Program-made: the position numbers and the translations under genes | Source of the DNA: an uncultured Pelagibacteraceae bacterium | GTDB taxonomy: Bacteria > Pseudomonadota > Alphaproteobacteria > Pelagibacterales > Pelagibacteraceae | DNA length: 64,000 bases | Direction of reading: 5' to 3' | NCBI GenBank assembly: GCA_902543485.1 | Contig: CACBYP010000005.1 | Coordinates: 62,001-126,000 of the forward strand | In this document: positions 59,988-64,000 of the stretch, in pieces | Layout of the letters: each line of letters opens with the position of its first letter | Numbering within the stretch: position 1 is the first letter of the stretch | Notes under the pieces: generated by a model | Databases searched by the model: none | Seen by the model: only the letters and a program-made list of their open reading frames with translations | Told to the model about the DNA's origin: nothing

Positions 59988-61097
59988 CTAATTTAATTTT
60001 CTCTTCGTCAAATTTAATATTATTCCAGTTAAAATTGATGTTCCAACTATTGAAGAACCACCATAACTAATAAATGGCATAGTCATGCCTGTAGTAGGAA
60101 GCATTCTTATATTTACACCAATATGAATAAAAGTTTGCAATAGTATTATTGAAATACTTCCAACTAATATAAGTTTAAAATTATTATTTTTTGTAAAATT
60201 TATTTTTTTTAAAACTCTATAAGATAATATTAAATAAAGTAATATTATACCTATTAAGATAATTACTCCAAATTCTTCTGCAATTACAGAAATTATATAA
60301 TCTGTATGTGCTTCTGGTATTCTTGAATTTAAAGTTCCTTCACCTATTCCTTTACCGAAAAAACTTCCACTGGATATTGCATCGCTTGCTTTATCAGCCT
60401 GGTAATTGTTACCGCTAGAATTATCTAAAAATGACATTAATCTTATTCTTATGTATTCAAACTTTGGCACCAAAAAAACTAAAAATAGAGTTAATGAACC
60501 CACAGCTAATAATGAAATTGCGAAAATTAATAAATTTATTCCTGAAACAAAAATAATGGCAAACCAAACAGATATTATTAATAATGTTTGTCCTAAATCT
60601 GGTTGAGATAAGAGTAAAATTATAATTGGCACTAAAAAGACTGAACTCAAGAAATATTTTATATAAAGGTTTTTTTTTTCTAAAGATATTATTAATGAAA
60701 TAACAATAACAAAAAAAGGTTTTAAAATTTCAATAGGTTGAAACCTAGGTAATGAGCCAATATCTAACCATCTCTTTGACCCTTTGACCTCCACTCCTAT
60801 TAAGGGAACTAAGAATAAACTTATAAATGTGACAACAAATAATACGACTGATAACCTAATTAAAATTTTTTGATCTAGTAGAGATAAAAATAAAATTAAA
60901 AATATTCCTATTAAAACAAAAATTAAATGTTTTAAAAAAAAATAGTAAGAATTTGTGTTTAATTTATCTGATGCGATAATTGAAGTTGAAACTAAAGAAA
61001 AGAACAATCCAAGTGAAAATAATAGACTTATTATCAAAAAAATTGTTTTATCGATGTTTTTCCACCAATCATAAAATGTATCAAAATATTTATTCAT
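59988..61097 (-). CDS. ftsW: Cell division protein/lipid II polymerase FtsW
   Basis: KGSKRWLDIGSLPRFQPIEILKPF, PEAHTDYIISVIAEEFG, TTGMTMPFISYGGSS. Confidence 0.95.
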   Translation of the reverse strand: MNKYFDTFYDWWKNIDKTIFLIISLLFSLGLFFSLVSTSIIASDKLNTNSYYFFLKHLIFVLIGIFLILFLSLLDQKILIRLSVVLFVVTFISLFLVPLIGVEVKGSKRWLDIGSLPRFQPIEILKPFFVIVISLIISLEKKNLYIKYFLSSVFLVPIIILLLSQPDLGQTLLIISVWFAIIFVSGINLLIFAISLLAVGSLTLFLVFLVPKFEYIRIRLMSFLDNSSGNNYQADKASDAISSGSFFGKGIGEGTLNSRIPEAHTDYIISVIAEEFGVIILIGIILLYLILSYRVLKKINFTKNNNFKLILVGSISIILLQTFIHIGVNIRMLPTTGMTMPFISYGGSSIVGTSILTGIILNLTKRKLN

Positions 61098-62383
61098 TCG
61101 ATTGGTAAATATCTTTTAATTAGCATATTGAATTGTCTACCTCTTTCTTCAAAATTTTTGTATTGATCAAATGATGCGGCCGATGGGCTAAATAAAACTG
61201 TAACTTTTGATCTTATATCCTTAAGGTTTGGAATTAATTTAAGAGTATTTCTCAGATCTTTTGATAGATTAACTTTAATTTTATTTTTAAATAGTTTGAG
61301 GAAAACTTGTCTATCTTTCCCGTAAATATATGCTTCTAAATTTTTAAAATACTTTTTATTTAAATTAAATTTGTCACCTTTTTTAAATAATCCTCCCAAG
61401 ATCCATATAATTTTTTCTTTAGATTCTAAAAATGGAACAGTAGAAGATAATGTTGTTGACTTAGAGTCATTTATTATTTTTAAATATTTAGATTGATGGA
61501 TCACTTCCTGTCTAAATTTTAAAGGTTTAAATTTATTAATAGTTTTTATTACAGTTTTTAAATTAAGTTTCATATGTTTCGATAGCTCAAATAAAAAATT
61601 TAAATTTTGAAAATTTGTTCTATTTTTAAAATTATCATTACTCAATTTATTTTTTAAATATGCATACTTATTTTTACTTATGTATATTATTTTGGATTTT
61701 ATGTTTTTAGTTCTTAATAAATCTTTCAATAAATTAGTGTTTGATATTATTGCTACATCATTTTCGTTTTGTCTTATTACACATTTTAATTTTGATAATA
61801 CATAATTTTTCATTGTATTATGCCTTTCTAAATGATCTGGAGAAATATTGATGATTATAGAAAATTTTGATTTGAAATATTTACTATAAGCCAGCTGATA
61901 AGAAGAAGCCTCAATAACAAAGATAGTATTTTTGGTAACTCTTTTTTCCTCTAAAATAGGATTTCCAATATTTCCAGTTAGCCTAGTATCATAATGGTGT
62001 TTCTTTAAAATATCATAAAGCAACTTACTTGTAGTTGACTTCCCGTTCGTACCAGTAATCGTAATTGTTAAAACTTCAGGATTAAATTTATAAAAAATAT
62101 CGAAATCAGTGATAACTTTTTTTTCGTTCTTTTTCAAATAATTTGATAACTGGCATCTATTTATATTAATACCGGGACTTATAACTATATAATCAAAATT
62201 ATTATTTAATAATTTTGATTTAGAAATAAAAAATTTTTTATATTTATTTTTAATTTTTTTCTTATCATCATCGAAAATAAAACACCTATTTTTCTTTTTT
62301 AAATATTTTAATGATGAAATTCCAGATTTTCCAAAACCATAAATTAAAAAATTTTTACTTAACGTTTCATTTTTTAATTTCAT
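61094..62383 (-). CDS. murD: UDP-N-acetylmuramoylalanine-D-glutamate ligase
   Basis: LTITITGTNGKSTTSKLLYDIL, FVIEASSYQLAYSKYFKSKFSIIINISPDHLERH. Confidence 0.95.
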   Translation of the reverse strand: MKLKNETLSKNFLIYGFGKSGISSLKYLKKKNRCFIFDDDKKKIKNKYKKFFISKSKLLNNNFDYIVISPGININRCQLSNYLKKNEKKVITDFDIFYKFNPEVLTITITGTNGKSTTSKLLYDILKKHHYDTRLTGNIGNPILEEKRVTKNTIFVIEASSYQLAYSKYFKSKFSIIINISPDHLERHNTMKNYVLSKLKCVIRQNENDVAIISNTNLLKDLLRTKNIKSKIIYISKNKYAYLKNKLSNDNFKNRTNFQNLNFLFELSKHMKLNLKTVIKTINKFKPLKFRQEVIHQSKYLKIINDSKSTTLSSTVPFLESKEKIIWILGGLFKKGDKFNLNKKYFKNLEAYIYGKDRQVFLKLFKNKIKVNLSKDLRNTLKLIPNLKDIRSKVTVLFSPSAASFDQYKNFEERGRQFNMLIKRYLPIE

Positions 62384-63468
62384 TATCTAAGTTTCAAAGT
62401 TGCTAATCCAATCATCGCTAGAACAATAGAAATTATCCAAAATCTAATTACAACCGTTGACTCTGGCCATCCTTTTTTTTCAAAATGATGGTGTATTGGA
62501 GCCATTTTAAATATTCTTTTACCTGTTAATTTATAGGAAATAACTTGAACTATTACAGAAACAGCTTCTAAAACGAACAATCCGCCTGTTATTGCTAACA
62601 CAATTTCGTGCTTAGTTATTATACCAACCGCTCCCAGTGAACCACCTAATGATAAAGATCCAGTGTCTCCCATAAAAATTTTTGCCGGTGGTGCATTAAA
62701 CCATAAAAAACCTAAACAAGCCCCGATTATTGATCCACAAAAAATCGAAGCTTCTCCTACACCCTCTATATATGCAATCTGAAGATAATCAGAAAAAATT
62801 ATATTACCAGAGACGTAACTAATGAATGCAAAACAAGCAGCAACTAACATAACAGGAACTGTTGCTAATCCATCCAAACCATCTGTTAAATTAACAGCAT
62901 TTGAAGCTCCAACTAATATGAACATATAAAAAGGTATAAAAAACCAACCAAGATTGATTACTAAGTTTTTGAAAAAAGGAAAATATAGATTGTTTATTTG
63001 ATCAGAATTACTTGTGATATAAAGTATAAATATACCAATCAAAGCTAAAATAATTTGTAGAGAAAACTTTAGTTTAGAAGAAATTCCATTCGAACTTTTT
63101 AACTTTATTTTTTTATAATCATCATAAGCTCCCAATAATCCAAAAGAAGCTGCAATAAATATTAAAAACCAATTATAAGGATTTGATAAGTCAGCCCATA
63201 GCAATACTCCAGAAAAAACACCTAGTAATATTATTAGTCCTCCCATTGTAGGCGTTCCAATTTTTCTAATTATATGATCGCTAGGTCCATCTTCTCTGAT
63301 TGGATTATGAATCTGTTTTGAAGAAAAAAAATTAATTAGTGGGTTTCCAACTAAAAAAACAACAACCATAGCTGTAAACATAGAAAGACCAGTTCTTACT
63401 GTTAAATATTTAAAAACATTCAAAAAACTAAATTGATCTACTAAAATTGAAAAAAGTTCAAACAACAT
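62383..63468 (-). CDS. mraY: Phospho-N-acetylmuramoyl-pentapeptide transferase
   Basis: GTPTMGGLIIL, NAVNLTDGLDGLA, FMGDTGSLSLGGSLG, MAPIHHHFEKKGWPE. Confidence 0.97.
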   Translation of the reverse strand: MLFELFSILVDQFSFLNVFKYLTVRTGLSMFTAMVVVFLVGNPLINFFSSKQIHNPIREDGPSDHIIRKIGTPTMGGLIILLGVFSGVLLWADLSNPYNWFLIFIAASFGLLGAYDDYKKIKLKSSNGISSKLKFSLQIILALIGIFILYITSNSDQINNLYFPFFKNLVINLGWFFIPFYMFILVGASNAVNLTDGLDGLATVPVMLVAACFAFISYVSGNIIFSDYLQIAYIEGVGEASIFCGSIIGACLGFLWFNAPPAKIFMGDTGSLSLGGSLGAVGIITKHEIVLAITGGLFVLEAVSVIVQVISYKLTGKRIFKMAPIHHHFEKKGWPESTVVIRFWIISIVLAMIGLATLKLR

Positions 63469-64000
63469 TAAGATTTTGATCCAATTTGTTTGGTTATTAG
63501 ATTAAGTCCTGTAGAATTTGAGCCCTTTATCATTAAAAAATCACCATTATTTAAATCATTTTTTATTATATTAAGAATTTCACTAGTTGATTTAAGTATT
63601 TTTCCTCTTTTTTGTGTTCTAATTTTGTTAAATGTTTCTGTGATATAATTCCCATAAACAAACAACTTTTTGAACTTTGCCTTATTTATATCTTTTGCAG
63701 CTTCAATATGAAGTTTTTTTGAAAATTTTCCTAATTCTAACATGTCGCCTAATAAGATAAATTTTTTATTTGGATTTACTTTTAAATTATCAAATTTCTT
63801 GATTGAGAAATTAAGAGATAATGGATTTGAGTTATAACTTTCATCTATTATATTAACTTTTTTAGAGCCGTCAGTGAATTTTTTTATATTTCCTCTACCA
63901 CTTGGTATTTTATAATTAGAAAAAAAGTTATTTTTTATTTTATCAATGATATTTAAACTTTTACAAACTGCTATGGAAGCCAATATATTATCCAAATAAG
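63468..64000 (-). CDS. murF: UDP-MurNAc-tripeptide D-alanyl-D-alanine ligase, N-terminus beyond window
   Basis: NIIDESYNSNPLSLNFSIKKFDNL and LLGDMLELGKFS; upstream of mraY. Confidence 0.9.
   Translation of the reverse strand, partial: YLDNILASIAVCKSLNIIDKIKNNFFSNYKIPSGRGNIKKFTDGSKKVNIIDESYNSNPLSLNFSIKKFDNLKVNPNKKFILLGDMLELGKFSKKLHIEAAKDINKAKFKKLFVYGNYITETFNKIRTQKRGKILKSTSEILNIIKNDLNNGDFLMIKGSNSTGLNLITKQIGSKS

Overview
This AT-rich, gene-dense 64 kb window reads as a streamlined SAR11/Pelagibacter-type alphaproteobacterial chromosome; that assignment is inferred from gene content and order. It is ordinary chromosome: I see no rRNA, tRNA, CRISPR, IS element or phage genes. Main blocks: a CFA-synthase/DUF1365/FAD-oxidoreductase/lipoprotein operon; gcvTHP behind a tandem glycine riboswitch; 5-oxoprolinase pxpBC/pxpA next to a TRAP transporter; guaA-TPR-guaB; pssA-psd; icd; alaS-recA; tolC; umuDC; a GT2/GT39 glycosyltransferase operon; a proteorhodopsin-ferredoxin-reductase-GST block; a prpE-like acyl-CoA synthetase; fumC; a UvrD/PcrA helicase; and a dcw/lipid A cluster (ligA, bamD, lpxC, ftsA, ftsQ, ddl, murB, murC, murG, ftsW, murD, mraY, murF). 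Best second looks: (1) a perfect 12-nt complementarity between the riboswitch inter-aptamer linker/P1 and the gcvT start codon, suggesting a translational glycine-ON switch; (2) an IMP dehydrogenase lacking the CBS/Bateman domain; (3) GAAC-N7-GAAC type LexA-like boxes upstream of umuDC and recA; (4) an unlisted 34-aa membrane micropeptide exactly filling the gap between two glycosyltransferase genes; (5) a GST gene split by one extra A in an A7 run; (6) ftsZ and recN missing from their canonical positions; (7) an 18-bp perfect palindrome in the proteorhodopsin leader.
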